This document shows positions 32,852-40,822 of a DNA stretch of 40,822 nucleotides, piece by piece. The stretch's first letter is position 1; each line of letters opens with the position of its first letter. The stretch spans positions 1-40,822 of the forward strand of contig JAGOLH010000025.1 of the NCBI GenBank assembly GCA_017994175.1. The letters are read 5' to 3'. The notes under the pieces were generated by a model that did not search any database, had not been told where the DNA came from, and saw nothing but the letters and a program-made list of their open reading frames with translations. The DNA comes from Bacteroidales bacterium. Its GTDB lineage: Bacteria; Bacteroidota; Bacteroidia; Bacteroidales; ML635J-15. Both the position numbers and the translations under genes were made by a program.

Positions 32852-34014
32852 AATGCACCCCCTTTCTTTTTAAATATTGCTGCTGCGTTACAACCGCCAA
32901 AACCGGAAATAGTTTTCAGGAAAGAGTTTGCCCTGAGCTTTGAGTTGGATGTAACCACGTTTACAGGTGCAGAAACCCCGCTGGAAGTGTAGTTCATATT
33001 TCTGAGAACCATGTTATTTTTCAATGCTTCCGAAGCGAGTATGGTTTCGAGCACTCCAGCAGCACCCAATGTATGTCCGAAATATGGTTTCAGGCTAAAA
33101 ACCGGTACCGACAACAAACCTGCACGTGTTAAAGCAATAGCCTCCATTTCATCGTTGTAAGGTGTAGCAGTTCCATGGGCACAAATAAAATCAGGGAGGG
33201 TATTCCCCGATTGCAGCATTGCTTTTTGTATAGCCTGAAACAAGCCCTCTCCTGTGCGTGAGGGACCCGAAATATGATTGGCATCATTTGTAACGCTTTC
33301 GGCATCAAGGTAGATAGCGTTTTCGGGAAGCTCCGTAATAGAATTTGCTTTGCCATAGATAATAGTTGCAGCAGCCTCACCAATATTCAGGCCTTTTCGC
33401 TCTGCATCAAATGGTCGGCAGGGATCAGGCGATAAGGCCTTAAACGACTGAAACCCACTTACAACAAAACGCGTAACAAGGTCAATTCCCACTACAATGG
33501 CATGGTCGAAGCGACCGGAAAGAATCAGTCGTTTTGCAACAATTTGTGCCGAAATGCCCGAGATACAAGCCTGTGAAACTACAACCGGCGTATTGGGGTT
33601 ATTGAAATAGTCTGAAATTTCTTGGGCCAGGTGCCATAAATACAAGCGCTTATCAGGGTGTTCCCTGTTGAAATTACCCTCCAATACTGATATATTCCCT
33701 TTTGTGGTAGAAACAACAAAAAGTGTCCTCTCCGATGATGCATCAATTCCTGAATTTTCCATAGCTAATGCTACGGACAAAATCGACAGTTTTTCGGCAC
33801 GCGTATATTTATCCAGCAGACCAAACTTTTGCCTCATTGTATACGTATTGCAGTCGTCGATTATGGCAGCGCAAAAATCTTCAGAAACTTCCAAATAATC
33901 ATTGCTGAATTTTCTCAAACCGTGTTGCCCATTAACAACAGCCACATAATTTTCGTGGGTAGTTAACCCAAGAGGAGAAATAATATTATCCGATATTTGA
34001 TAAACGACCGCCAT
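32848..34014 (-). CDS. Beta-ketoacyl-ACP synthase, catalytically intact
   Basis: This 388-residue KS has Cys150 in SQACISGIS, His280 in CAHGTATPYND and His314 in YFGHTLGAAG, so it should be active. GLNIGEAAATIIY and ISGFGGCNAAAIF complete the fold. It is diverged from the other two intact KSs, which suggests a distinct substrate, perhaps the first condensation onto the aryl starter (ApeR type), though the sequence alone cannot say. It overlaps the half-KS gene by 4 bp and lies 3 bp after the thioesterase gene. Confidence 0.88.
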   Translation of the reverse strand: MAVVYQISDNIISPLGLTTHENYVAVVNGQHGLRKFSNDYLEVSEDFCAAIIDDCNTYTMRQKFGLLDKYTRAEKLSILSVALAMENSGIDASSERTLFVVSTTKGNISVLEGNFNREHPDKRLYLWHLAQEISDYFNNPNTPVVVSQACISGISAQIVAKRLILSGRFDHAIVVGIDLVTRFVVSGFQSFKALSPDPCRPFDAERKGLNIGEAAATIIYGKANSITELPENAIYLDAESVTNDANHISGPSRTGEGLFQAIQKAMLQSGNTLPDFICAHGTATPYNDEMEAIALTRAGLLSVPVFSLKPYFGHTLGAAGVLETILASEALKNNMVLRNMNYTSSGVSAPVNVVTSNSKLRANSFLKTISGFGGCNAAAIFKKKGGAL

Positions 34015-34017
34015 TTT

Positions 34018-34437
34018 CTACGTCAATCCATTGTTTTTTTTCCATTCAATATAAAAATCCGGGTTGTTCCAGATAAGTTGATAGTTCTTATCCAGAAAAA
34101 CCTGAATGCTGCTACCGGTAGCAATAAGTGTATTTTTCGGAAGCGAATAAATTTTGTACTTATAACAAATTTTTGCAGCTTCTACAGGGATATACACAAT
34201 TTCGACAATGGCTTTATCACCATAAATGAGTGGGTGTTTATAGCTAAAATCGAGGCTAACCAATGGGGTATAAAACCCTTCCGCAAACATTCTCAGATAT
34301 CCAAGATTGTATTTTCTCCCAAACTCTTCGCGTGCATCTTCAAAATATGTAGCATAGTTACCATGCCAAACAATTCCCATTGAATCCACTTCATTGAAGC
34401 GAATTTCAATCTCTTTTCTTACAGTAAGTTTCGTCAT
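34018..34437 (-). CDS. 4HBT-type hotdog thioesterase (ApeK-like)
   Basis: The ATG at 34437 overlaps the upstream stop as ATGA and gives 139 residues; the upstream ATG at 34461 is less likely. EIRFNEVDSMGIVWHGNYATYFEDAREEF is the 4HBT signature; the catalytic Asp is in VDSMGIVWHGNY (~19). Members hydrolyse acyl-CoA or acyl-ACP thioesters. In aryl polyene clusters the thioesterase is thought to release or edit chains. It stands between the Glu-bearing dehydratase subunit and a KS. Confidence 0.87.
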   Translation of the reverse strand: MTKLTVRKEIEIRFNEVDSMGIVWHGNYATYFEDAREEFGRKYNLGYLRMFAEGFYTPLVSLDFSYKHPLIYGDKAIVEIVYIPVEAAKICYKYKIYSLPKNTLIATGSSIQVFLDKNYQLIWNNPDFYIEWKKNNGLT

Positions 34438-34847
34438 TGTTCTGCAATTTTCATTTCGCATTCTGCAATTAATGTTCCACCTGATAATACTGTAGCTTTT
34501 ACCAAGAGCATATTAAGTACTTCCGACAATACCTCAATGGTTGTTTCAAGCATTTCTCCGGAGAAAGGCAGCCGTTGTATTGTCAGATTTTTAATGGCTC
34601 CAATATATCCCAGCTTAATATCGCCACTATAAAGCACCATGTTCCGGTAACCCATCCTAGCAGCACACGTCTGAGCAATATTTTCGATTATACCCGGTTC
34701 GGTCAATTTTCCTTCCCTAACAAACACATAATCTTCAGGTACAACAAATTCCGTTTTTGTAATTACCAAATCGAAAGCCACCAGCCTGTCGATTAATACA
34801 AACGGGTATTGTTGAGGCAATAGGGTTCTTATATCAATATTTCTCAT
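34434..34847 (-). CDS. Hotdog dehydratase subunit bearing the catalytic Glu (ApeP-like)
   Basis: This 137-residue protein opens DIRTLLPQQYPFVLIDRLVAFD, the family's (L)PhxxPxxLID start, and has EPGIIENIAQTCAA (~50-63) with the active-site Glu. The His of the FabZ HFP motif is replaced (REGKLTEPG). The paralogue at 27746-28135 keeps that His but lacks Glu. In FabA/FabZ dimers one His and one acidic residue come from different subunits, so a heterodimer with one complete site is predicted. It overlaps the thioesterase by 4 bp. Confidence 0.82.
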   Translation of the reverse strand: MRNIDIRTLLPQQYPFVLIDRLVAFDLVITKTEFVVPEDYVFVREGKLTEPGIIENIAQTCAARMGYRNMVLYSGDIKLGYIGAIKNLTIQRLPFSGEMLETTIEVLSEVLNMLLVKATVLSGGTLIAECEMKIAEQ

Positions 34848-34856
34848 ATTTTTAAA

Positions 34857-35924
34857 CTATGCAGTAACACATTTCAGCACCGTGTGACTTACCCCAATGT
34901 TGTTGAAGGTCTCTGCAACTTTAAGTCCCGCTTTTTCAATCATGGCGTACATATCTTCGGTATGGTACATCTGGCTACAACCGTTTGCAATACAGGTAAA
35001 ATACAAACTTGTTGCAACGAGGCAATACTTGCCAGCATCGGTACGCTGGTTGTCCCAGAAAGTTTCCATGATATATACATATCCGGTTTCAGATATTGCA
35101 TCCTTGGCTTTTTTCAGTAACTCAACCACATCGTATTGCGAAAAGCAATCGAGGAACTGACTCATCCACACCACATCGTAGTTTTTCGGATACGGTTTTG
35201 AGTGATCCAGCAAATTTATGGCATAACCATCTATCCTGTTCTCATAGCCGCGTTCCCTGATATTTTTATAAGCATCGCTTAGTTGCCCCGGCAAATCGAG
35301 AATGGTAATTTTTACATCTGGATTATAGGCAGCGCATTGAATGGCAAATTTACCCGTATTTCCTCCCACATCCATAATTTTCGATGGTTTATCAGCAAAA
35401 ATGATAGGTAGAACCATGGGGAAAGAAGCATCGGAATAGTAATGATCGAAACCAAACCAACTTTTGCGAACCTGCTCAGGAAGCTCCGATAAGGCTTCGT
35501 ATACAGTAGGCCATTTGCCAAAAACCTGTAAGCCTTCGGGCCGACCGTTTTTCACTGATTCAAGCAGGCGAAAAAAACCGAGATAATTGACGTCGTGGGT
35601 AAAATCCATATTAACCCGTGTAAGGTCATCGTTCATAATGAACCATCCTGTTTTTGTAATAAAAAACTGATGGTCCCGCGCAAATACCAGCTCAATACTC
35701 ATACCGGCTTCGAGCAGTACTTTCACACCATAAAGAGGAAGTTTGAGTTCATCAGCAAGCTCTTGCATTGTTACCCCATCCCTGTGCCTGTAAATTGCTT
35801 CAAGTATACCCAGCTCGCGCAAGGCCCGGGCTGCCTGAAACATTATGGGTGCAAAAGCCAGTTTTTGTGCATCGAATTGTGCCTGAAAGGCTGATTTTTT
35901 ATCATCACCGAAGTCGTAAGCCAT
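34857..35924 (-). CDS. SAM-dependent O-methyltransferase (ApeA-like)
   Basis: The ATG at 35924 opens MAYDFGDDKKSAFQAQF and is preferred to the one at 36014, which would run 62 bp into the upstream gene. About 355 residues follow: an N-terminal winged-helix dimerisation region (APIMFQAARALRELGILEAI, TMQELADELKLPLYGVKVLLEAG), then the methyltransferase fold with MDVGGNTGKFAIQCA (motif I), ILDLPGQ and VVWMSQFLDCFS. It is a plant/hydroxyneurosporene-type O-methyltransferase. Likely targets are the phenol or a hydroxyl on the aryl head group; the acceptor is not known. Confidence 0.85.
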   Translation of the reverse strand: MAYDFGDDKKSAFQAQFDAQKLAFAPIMFQAARALRELGILEAIYRHRDGVTMQELADELKLPLYGVKVLLEAGMSIELVFARDHQFFITKTGWFIMNDDLTRVNMDFTHDVNYLGFFRLLESVKNGRPEGLQVFGKWPTVYEALSELPEQVRKSWFGFDHYYSDASFPMVLPIIFADKPSKIMDVGGNTGKFAIQCAAYNPDVKITILDLPGQLSDAYKNIRERGYENRIDGYAINLLDHSKPYPKNYDVVWMSQFLDCFSQYDVVELLKKAKDAISETGYVYIMETFWDNQRTDAGKYCLVATSLYFTCIANGCSQMYHTEDMYAMIEKAGLKVAETFNNIGVSHTVLKCVTA

Positions 35925-35952
35925 AAAAAACGTATTAAAACATAGTAAGTAT

Positions 35953-36846
35953 TTAAGCCCAAAAATTATAAAAATTAAACCATTGCAACGGGTATTTCTG
36001 CAAAATTTCTTCAATCTTCATAACATAAGCCTTCAGAAGATCTTTTGCTGAATTCGTATTGCTCCCATTTTCGCCGTAAATATCAAGCCTGAAAACATGA
36101 AAGGTATATTTTTTAAAACCAGTCCGCATATTGAAAAATGCCAATACCGGAAGTTTCAGTTTTTCAGCTATCTGAAATGGGTTTACGGGGAATTTAGCCT
36201 CAGATCCCATTAAACTACAGCGAATGTCGGTTGAGCCATTATATATCCGATCGGCTGCTACTGCAATTATTTCAGCATTTTTAGCAGCCAGATGCACTTC
36301 GATAAAATGCGAAAAGCTGTCGATAACCGGAATAAGATGAATATTGTTCGGAGTCATTATATTCTTACGATATCTCTGGTAAACCTTTGCTTCACCTGCA
36401 AATATCAGAGCATTGATTCTTTTCTTATCCTGCCCCAAAAGATATCCTGCAATCTCAGCACTGCCAATATGCGAATTTACAACGAGAAAACCTTTTTCGG
36501 GGTTATCAACAAGTTCGTTATATAATTGCTCACCAATTATTTCAATCTTGTATTCTTTCTGTCTCCCAGCAAAAATTGCAAACCGGTCGATCAAAGTCAT
36601 TCCAAAAATAAAATGATTCTTATAGGTAGAAAATACACTATTAAACCATGTTAATTTTTGCCTTTTACGAAAATATGACCAAATACTTCGGGTTGCCCTT
36701 ATATGAAATACCAGGTAAAATAAGGTTACTACAGCGGTTATAGCATACGCCAGTATTATTGAACCATACTTAAAATAAAGGAATAATGCTTTCTGTCCCA
36801 GATTTCCACCATCGGTTTTACCCTGCCAGACATTATTTTGACTCAC
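35953..36846 (-). CDS. LpxL/HtrB-type lysophospholipid acyltransferase
   Basis: This 297-residue protein has one N-terminal membrane helix (GSIILAYAITAVVTLFYLVF, ~28-47) and the LpxL catalytic motif HX4E in VVNSHIGSAE (~122-131), followed by the sequence IAVAADRIYNGSTDIRC that corresponds to the usual DQ.. block. It should transfer an acyl chain from acyl-ACP to a lipid or to the pigment at the inner membrane. A copy in aryl polyene clusters supports attachment of the polyene to a lipid. It overlaps the ACP by 14 bp. Confidence 0.85.
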   Translation of the reverse strand: MSQNNVWQGKTDGGNLGQKALFLYFKYGSIILAYAITAVVTLFYLVFHIRATRSIWSYFRKRQKLTWFNSVFSTYKNHFIFGMTLIDRFAIFAGRQKEYKIEIIGEQLYNELVDNPEKGFLVVNSHIGSAEIAGYLLGQDKKRINALIFAGEAKVYQRYRKNIMTPNNIHLIPVIDSFSHFIEVHLAAKNAEIIAVAADRIYNGSTDIRCSLMGSEAKFPVNPFQIAEKLKLPVLAFFNMRTGFKKYTFHVFRLDIYGENGSNTNSAKDLLKAYVMKIEEILQKYPLQWFNFYNFWA

Positions 36847-37102
36847 TTGCCGTTTCGTTTACCTTTTTTTCGATATAATCATAAAAAGCACCTAATGTAG
36901 TAACCCCAGCCATCTCTTCGGCTTTGATTTTAAAGCCGAATTTGCGTTCAACAATTACCACTATATCAACAAAATCGAGGCTGTCGATGCCCAGATCGTT
37001 TTTCAATAATGCCTCGGGTTTTAGTAAATTCGGATCAATTTCGATTTCTTCAATAAGGAATTCGTTGGTAATTCGTACTATTTCTTCTCTTGACATATAC
37101 AT
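36833..37102 (-). CDS. Acyl carrier protein
   Basis: This 89-residue protein has the phosphopantetheine site DLGIDSLDFVDI (Ser ~41) and the helical ACP pattern (VERKFGFKIKAEEM). A second in-frame ATG two codons in (37096) is equally possible. It lies between KS gene 37167-38384 (64-bp gap) and the LpxL-type gene (14-bp overlap), and is the first of the two ACPs in transcription order, so it may take the aryl starter. Confidence 0.93.
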   Translation of the reverse strand: MYMSREEIVRITNEFLIEEIEIDPNLLKPEALLKNDLGIDSLDFVDIVVIVERKFGFKIKAEEMAGVTTLGAFYDYIEKKVNETASESK

Positions 37103-37166
37103 TGGTTTTCTGGTTTAAATTCTAATCTTAAAATTTTTGCAGCAATATTAATAATTTTAATTGTAA

Positions 37167-38384
37167 TTATATTTTTTTAACTACTAGCGCACTATTGGTT
37201 CCACCAAATCCAAATGAATTCGACAGGAAAGTATCTATTTTTTTTGCTGTTGTTTTATTGATGATATTGATTTTTGCAGAGTGCTCGTCTGGCGTCTCAA
37301 AATTAAGGTTTGGCGCAATAAATGAATTCTGCATCATCAGAATCGAATAAACAATCTCACTGGCACCGGCCATCCAGCATTCATGTCCGGTCATCGACTT
37401 GGTTGAGCTTACCGGTGTATTGCATTCCCCAAAGAGTTTATAAATAGCCATAGCTTCATACTGATCTCCCAACGGTGTTGAAGTGGCATGTGCATTGATA
37501 TAATCAACATCACACGGATTAATACTTGCTTCGGCAAGTGCACGTTTCATTGCAATATATGAACCTTCGTTATTGGGTTGCGAAATATGTCCACCATTCG
37601 ATGAAAAACCGTAGCCTGTAACTTCGGCAATTATCGGTGCACCTCTTTTTATGGCGTGTTCGTATTCCTCCAGTATCAAGGTTGCTGCACCGCCACTGGG
37701 TACAAGACCATCACGATTTGCATCAAACGGACGCGAGGCTTTGGTAGGGTCTTCAACATTAATAGAGAATGCTGCCAGAGCATCGAAGCTACCCATGGAA
37801 TATACATTGGTTTCCTGTGCTCCGCCACATATCACCATATCCTGCCAGCCATTTTTAATAAACAGATAGCCAAGTCCGAGCGAGTGAGAACCACTGGCAC
37901 AGGCAGCACTGATGGTCATGTTGATACCTTTCAGTTTGTATATCACCGAGAGGTTCATAGTAACCGTTGAATTCATCGACTGAAAAATAGCCCCGGAACC
38001 CATTAGCTGAGTGTCTTTTTTTTCTGCAGCAATGCTGTGGGATTCGATAACGGCTTTCGCTGACGAATCGTTGCCATAAAATATTCCAACCTCGTTTTTT
38101 TCGAGATATTCCATATCGACTTTTGCGTTTTCGAGTGCTTCACGCGTTGCCATATATGCATATTCACCTTCTTCGGAGAGCCCTGTCCTCATTCGGCGGT
38201 CAAGAAATGGCTTTAATTCCGGTCTATCGAGAATACCGGTAAGCGGCGAACGATACCCATATTCATAACGTTTGGGGTCTATTCCAATTCCCGATTTACC
38301 CTCATATAACGATTTACAAACCTCTTCCAGATTTTTTCCTATTGTTGCATAAATACCCATTCCGGTAATTACCACTCTTCTCAT
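37167..38384 (-). CDS. Beta-ketoacyl-ACP synthase, FabB/FabF-like, catalytically intact
   Basis: This 405-residue KS has Cys162 in SAACASGSH, His299 in NAHATSTPLGD and His334 in MTGHECWMAGA. LSNSFGFGGTNSALVV closes the fold. Trp and Met in the GHECWMAGAS segment differ from the usual TSAAGG, which may alter the acyl channel. It lies 11 bp after the ketoreductase gene. Together with two other intact KSs this suggests separate steps: starter condensation, elongation and perhaps a saturated side chain. Confidence 0.9.
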   Translation of the reverse strand: MRRVVITGMGIYATIGKNLEEVCKSLYEGKSGIGIDPKRYEYGYRSPLTGILDRPELKPFLDRRMRTGLSEEGEYAYMATREALENAKVDMEYLEKNEVGIFYGNDSSAKAVIESHSIAAEKKDTQLMGSGAIFQSMNSTVTMNLSVIYKLKGINMTISAACASGSHSLGLGYLFIKNGWQDMVICGGAQETNVYSMGSFDALAAFSINVEDPTKASRPFDANRDGLVPSGGAATLILEEYEHAIKRGAPIIAEVTGYGFSSNGGHISQPNNEGSYIAMKRALAEASINPCDVDYINAHATSTPLGDQYEAMAIYKLFGECNTPVSSTKSMTGHECWMAGASEIVYSILMMQNSFIAPNLNFETPDEHSAKINIINKTTAKKIDTFLSNSFGFGGTNSALVVKKI

Positions 38385-38395
38385 AGTATTACTTT

Positions 38396-39124
38396 TTATG
38401 TATATAATCCTCCATTAATCGAAACAACTTCGCCTGTTATGTAAGCGGCTTTCTCTGATGCTAAAAAGCCAACAAGGTCGGCAACTTCCTCAGGTTTACC
38501 AAAGCGGTTCAATGGAACCATTTCCTTGAGGGTCTTCACATCGAGTCCTTCGGTCATATCGGTAGCAATAAAACCGGGAGCAACAGCGTTCACTGTAACT
38601 CCTTTTCTACCCACTTCCTGCGCCAGGGCTTTGGTGGCTCCAATAACACCGGCTTTGGCTGCAGAATAATTGGTTTGCCCTGGCAGGCCTTTGAGCCCTG
38701 ACAATGATACCACATTTACAATTCTTCCATAGCGGTTCACCAGCATATCTTTCAGCAACCGGCGCGTAACATAGAAAAAGCCGTTCAGGTGTATGCCTAT
38801 AATTTTCTCCCATTGTTCATTCTGCATCCACATCATCAATGTATCTTCGCGGACTCCGGCATTATTTACCAACACTGCAATATAATCGTCAGGGTGATTT
38901 TCCTGCCACTTCATCAAGGCTGTATCAACTTCCTCAACCAATGCAACATCGAATTTCAGTTTTTCGGCAATACCGCCTGCTTGTTGAATCATTGTGCAGG
39001 TTTCATCGGCAGCGGCTTCGTTGGAACAATAATTTACAATGACAGGATAGCCTTGCCCTGCCAGTTGTAAACACACTGCCCTGCCTATGCCTCTTGAACC
39101 TCCTGTAACTAATGCGTATTTCAT
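38396..39124 (-). CDS. 3-ketoacyl-ACP reductase, FabG-like
   Basis: This 242-residue SDR protein has TGGSRGIGRAV (NADPH loop), LVNNAGVRED, catalytic Ser in VVSLSG, and YSAAK (Tyr-Lys), then APGFIATDMTE and GEVVSINGG. It reduces the 3-keto group after each condensation. Its start overlaps the stop of the ammonia-lyase gene by 4 bp (ATGA), so both are translated together. It is the second gene of the operon. Confidence 0.92.
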   Translation of the reverse strand: MKYALVTGGSRGIGRAVCLQLAGQGYPVIVNYCSNEAAADETCTMIQQAGGIAEKLKFDVALVEEVDTALMKWQENHPDDYIAVLVNNAGVREDTLMMWMQNEQWEKIIGIHLNGFFYVTRRLLKDMLVNRYGRIVNVVSLSGLKGLPGQTNYSAAKAGVIGATKALAQEVGRKGVTVNAVAPGFIATDMTEGLDVKTLKEMVPLNRFGKPEEVADLVGFLASEKAAYITGEVVSINGGLYT

Positions 39125-40701
39125 ACTGAACCGTTGATTTTAATTTTTACATCGTTTAACATAAGATGCTGCTTCATTTTTGCAATTTCCGGGTACTTTG
39201 GAGTATCATCCCTGAATACCGGAACTATTTGGCGCAGCGAATTAAAAACATTGTAGGTAGTATCCGACATTTTTTCCTTCTCGTTCATAAATTCAACAGC
39301 CTGCAACAGTGCTATTAAGTAAATCGAAAGAACCTCATAGGCGTTATCGATCACTTTTTTTGTCATCAATGCTGAATTTGTACCCATGCTCACCACATCC
39401 TGATTATCGTTATTATTCGGAATACTGTGTAGCGAGTTGGGGAACGATAAAGTCTGGCACTCAGCCGTTGTCGAAACGGCCGTAAACTGAAGTCCCTGCA
39501 TACCAAGATTCAATCCTATAACCCCAAGATTAACGAATGGTGAAAATTTCTCATTCAGTTTGGGGTTCAACAGAAAATTCAACTGTCGTTCCAACAACAT
39601 GGTCATCTTGGTTATAGCAATTTTCAGTTTATCCATTTCAAGCGAAATGTAATCGCCATGAAAGTTGCCGCCATGGTACACGTTTTTGGTTTCCATATCA
39701 ACAATGGGGTTATCGTTGACTGAGTTGGCTTCGGAGCACACTATTTTAGATGCAAATCCAATGGTGTCGTAAACCGGACCAAGTACCTGTGGCATGCATC
39801 GCAGCGAATAGTATTCCTGAACTTTTTCTTTGATTATTTTTTCGGTAACCTTCCGGTTGTATAGTGTATTCTGGCGTTTTTTAATCAGTTTACTGCCTGC
39901 AAGAATACTACGCATCATTTTTGCAACCTGCTGCTGACCTTCGTGCAATTTAACTGCATTCAGTTCTTTTGAAAATCCGTCGTCAAATGAATCAACGATT
40001 TCGTTGATGATTGAGCCAGCCATTACCGACCAGTTAAACAAGCGTTTCGCATAAATCAGGTTTACAATGGCAATACCCGTCATTATCGATGTTCCATTAA
40101 TCAGCGATAAACCTTCACGAATATGAATCCCGATAGGTTTCAGTTTACATTTGCGCATAGCTACCGAAGCCGGCACAATGCTTCCCTGAAAATACACATC
40201 TCCTTCACCGATTAAAGCAAGTGCCAGATGCGCCAGCTGAACAAGGTCTCCGCTAGCCCCAACACCACCATGCTCAAAAATTACCGGTATAATATCGTTG
40301 TTGATAAAATCCTTGAGTAAAACAGCACATTCGGGATGAATTCCCGACTTTGCTTGGAGAATGTTTACCAACCGACACATCATCCCTGCTTTAACATACA
40401 TCGGGTGAATATGGTTCCCTGCTCCTGAACAATGGCTCCTGATCAGGTTATATTGCAATTGTTTTAAATCAGCATCCGAAATCCTGTATTGCGACATCGG
40501 GCCAAAACCCGTATTAATACCATAAATTATTTTGTCTTTAGAGAAATCCTTTAGAAAATCGAAACTTAATTCCAGGTTTTTAAATGCCTCATCGCCTATT
40601 TCTATCTTCTTCCCTTCGAACAACACACATTGAAAAAACTGTAATGTATTGTCAACTTTTATTGCGTTGATAGCATTTAATTTAATACATCCATTTTTCA
40701 T
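39121..40701 (-). CDS. MIO-dependent aromatic amino-acid ammonia-lyase (probable tyrosine ammonia-lyase)
   Basis: This 526-residue member of the HAL/TAL/PAL family has Tyr60 in YGINTGFG, the MIO-forming Ala149-Ser150-Gly151 in GVGASGDLVQLAH, and SVNDNP and GNFHGDY further on. The selectivity pair reads Ser89-His90 (RSHCSG), as in histidine ammonia-lyases; family members in flexirubin clusters nevertheless make 4-coumarate from tyrosine. No hut genes are present, and it heads the cluster, so tyrosine is the favoured substrate. It would supply the aryl starter. Start at 40701 is preceded by a G-rich stretch (AAGGGGAG, 40713-40720) 11 nt away and a good promoter. Confidence 0.87.
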   Translation of the reverse strand: MKNGCIKLNAINAIKVDNTLQFFQCVLFEGKKIEIGDEAFKNLELSFDFLKDFSKDKIIYGINTGFGPMSQYRISDADLKQLQYNLIRSHCSGAGNHIHPMYVKAGMMCRLVNILQAKSGIHPECAVLLKDFINNDIIPVIFEHGGVGASGDLVQLAHLALALIGEGDVYFQGSIVPASVAMRKCKLKPIGIHIREGLSLINGTSIMTGIAIVNLIYAKRLFNWSVMAGSIINEIVDSFDDGFSKELNAVKLHEGQQQVAKMMRSILAGSKLIKKRQNTLYNRKVTEKIIKEKVQEYYSLRCMPQVLGPVYDTIGFASKIVCSEANSVNDNPIVDMETKNVYHGGNFHGDYISLEMDKLKIAITKMTMLLERQLNFLLNPKLNEKFSPFVNLGVIGLNLGMQGLQFTAVSTTAECQTLSFPNSLHSIPNNNDNQDVVSMGTNSALMTKKVIDNAYEVLSIYLIALLQAVEFMNEKEKMSDTTYNVFNSLRQIVPVFRDDTPKYPEIAKMKQHLMLNDVKIKINGSV

Positions 40702-40753
40702 AATAATTTTATCTCCCCTTAGCTAAAAATGTATCTTCAATCTTTAAATGTTG

Positions 40754-40785
40754 CGAAAATAATTAATCTGACTGTTTTAGCCAAA
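40754..40785 (-). promoter_or_regulatory. Promoter of the pigment cluster
   Basis: On the minus strand, TTTG (40782-40785), a 20-bp spacer and TATTTTCG (40754-40761) differ at one position from TTTG-N19..21-TAnnTTTG. The expected start lies near 40748, giving a leader of about 45-50 nt. Gaps inside the cluster are short (most under 20 bp, the largest 76), so this could drive most of the genes down to 14105. Confidence 0.6.
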
Positions 40786-40822
40786 AGCAATACCAATTTA
40801 ATTTTATGTTATTTAATTTAAG

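Noticed and set aside
35925..36014. Longer start for the O-methyltransferase
   Set aside because: It would overlap the LpxL-type gene by 62 bp and adds an unlikely Cys-rich hydrophobic leader.

Overview
The window looks like a Bacteroidota chromosome, AT-rich and probably from a Bacteroidales- or Cytophagia-like lineage. The evidence is lineage-typical content: a long NusB, a DUF3276 (PUR-type) protein, the block yajC / YbbR-like / coaE, a GldK-like SUMF protein, and promoters of the TTTG-N19..21-TAnnTTTG type instead of sigma70 boxes. No tRNA, rRNA, CRISPR array or phage was seen. Most genes lie on the minus strand.

Region 1 (1-6763, accessory). The left edge holds the start of an IS3-family transposase and an inverted-repeat-like end. 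Next to it is a WD40 gene that stops in the middle of a propeller blade, as if cut by that IS. Then come an exported protein of about 14 WD40 blades joined to a caspase-like (C14) domain with an intact His/Cys pair, and an exported SUMF1/GldK-like protein.

Region 2 (6951-14100, mostly housekeeping). A three-gene set (DUF134 regulator, OsmC-like, NifX-like) has a very clear promoter with a palindrome in its spacer. After it come a TerB-DnaJ protein, coaE, a YbbR-like protein, yajC, a DUF1573 lipoprotein and nusB. Divergent from nusB is a DUF3276 gene, followed by a fRMsr-like GAF protein and an exported glutathione peroxidase.

Region 3 (14105-40701, minus strand, about 26.6 kb). This is an aryl polyene/flexirubin-type pigment cluster, probably one transcription unit or nearly so, with a promoter at 40754-40785. 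An ammonia-lyase makes the aryl starter, probably 4-coumarate. Two ACPs, three catalytically intact ketosynthases, a triad-less KS-like protein, a half-KS protein, a ketoreductase and two hotdog dehydratase subunits with complementary active-site residues build the polyene. A thioesterase, O-methyltransferase, GT2 glycosyltransferase, three or more acyltransferases, a LolA-like carrier, a DUF3261-like protein, an MMPL exporter fused to an acyltransferase and a methyltransferase-like domain, an outer-membrane protein and an SMR-type transporter would tailor, anchor and export it. The distal end carries two tandem CrtI/retinol-saturase-type flavoproteins, a B12-type radical SAM protein, a small unknown, an esterase, a PaaK-like ligase and a PlsB-like acyltransferase. 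No darA/darB-like dialkylresorcinol genes are in the window, so the end product is uncertain.
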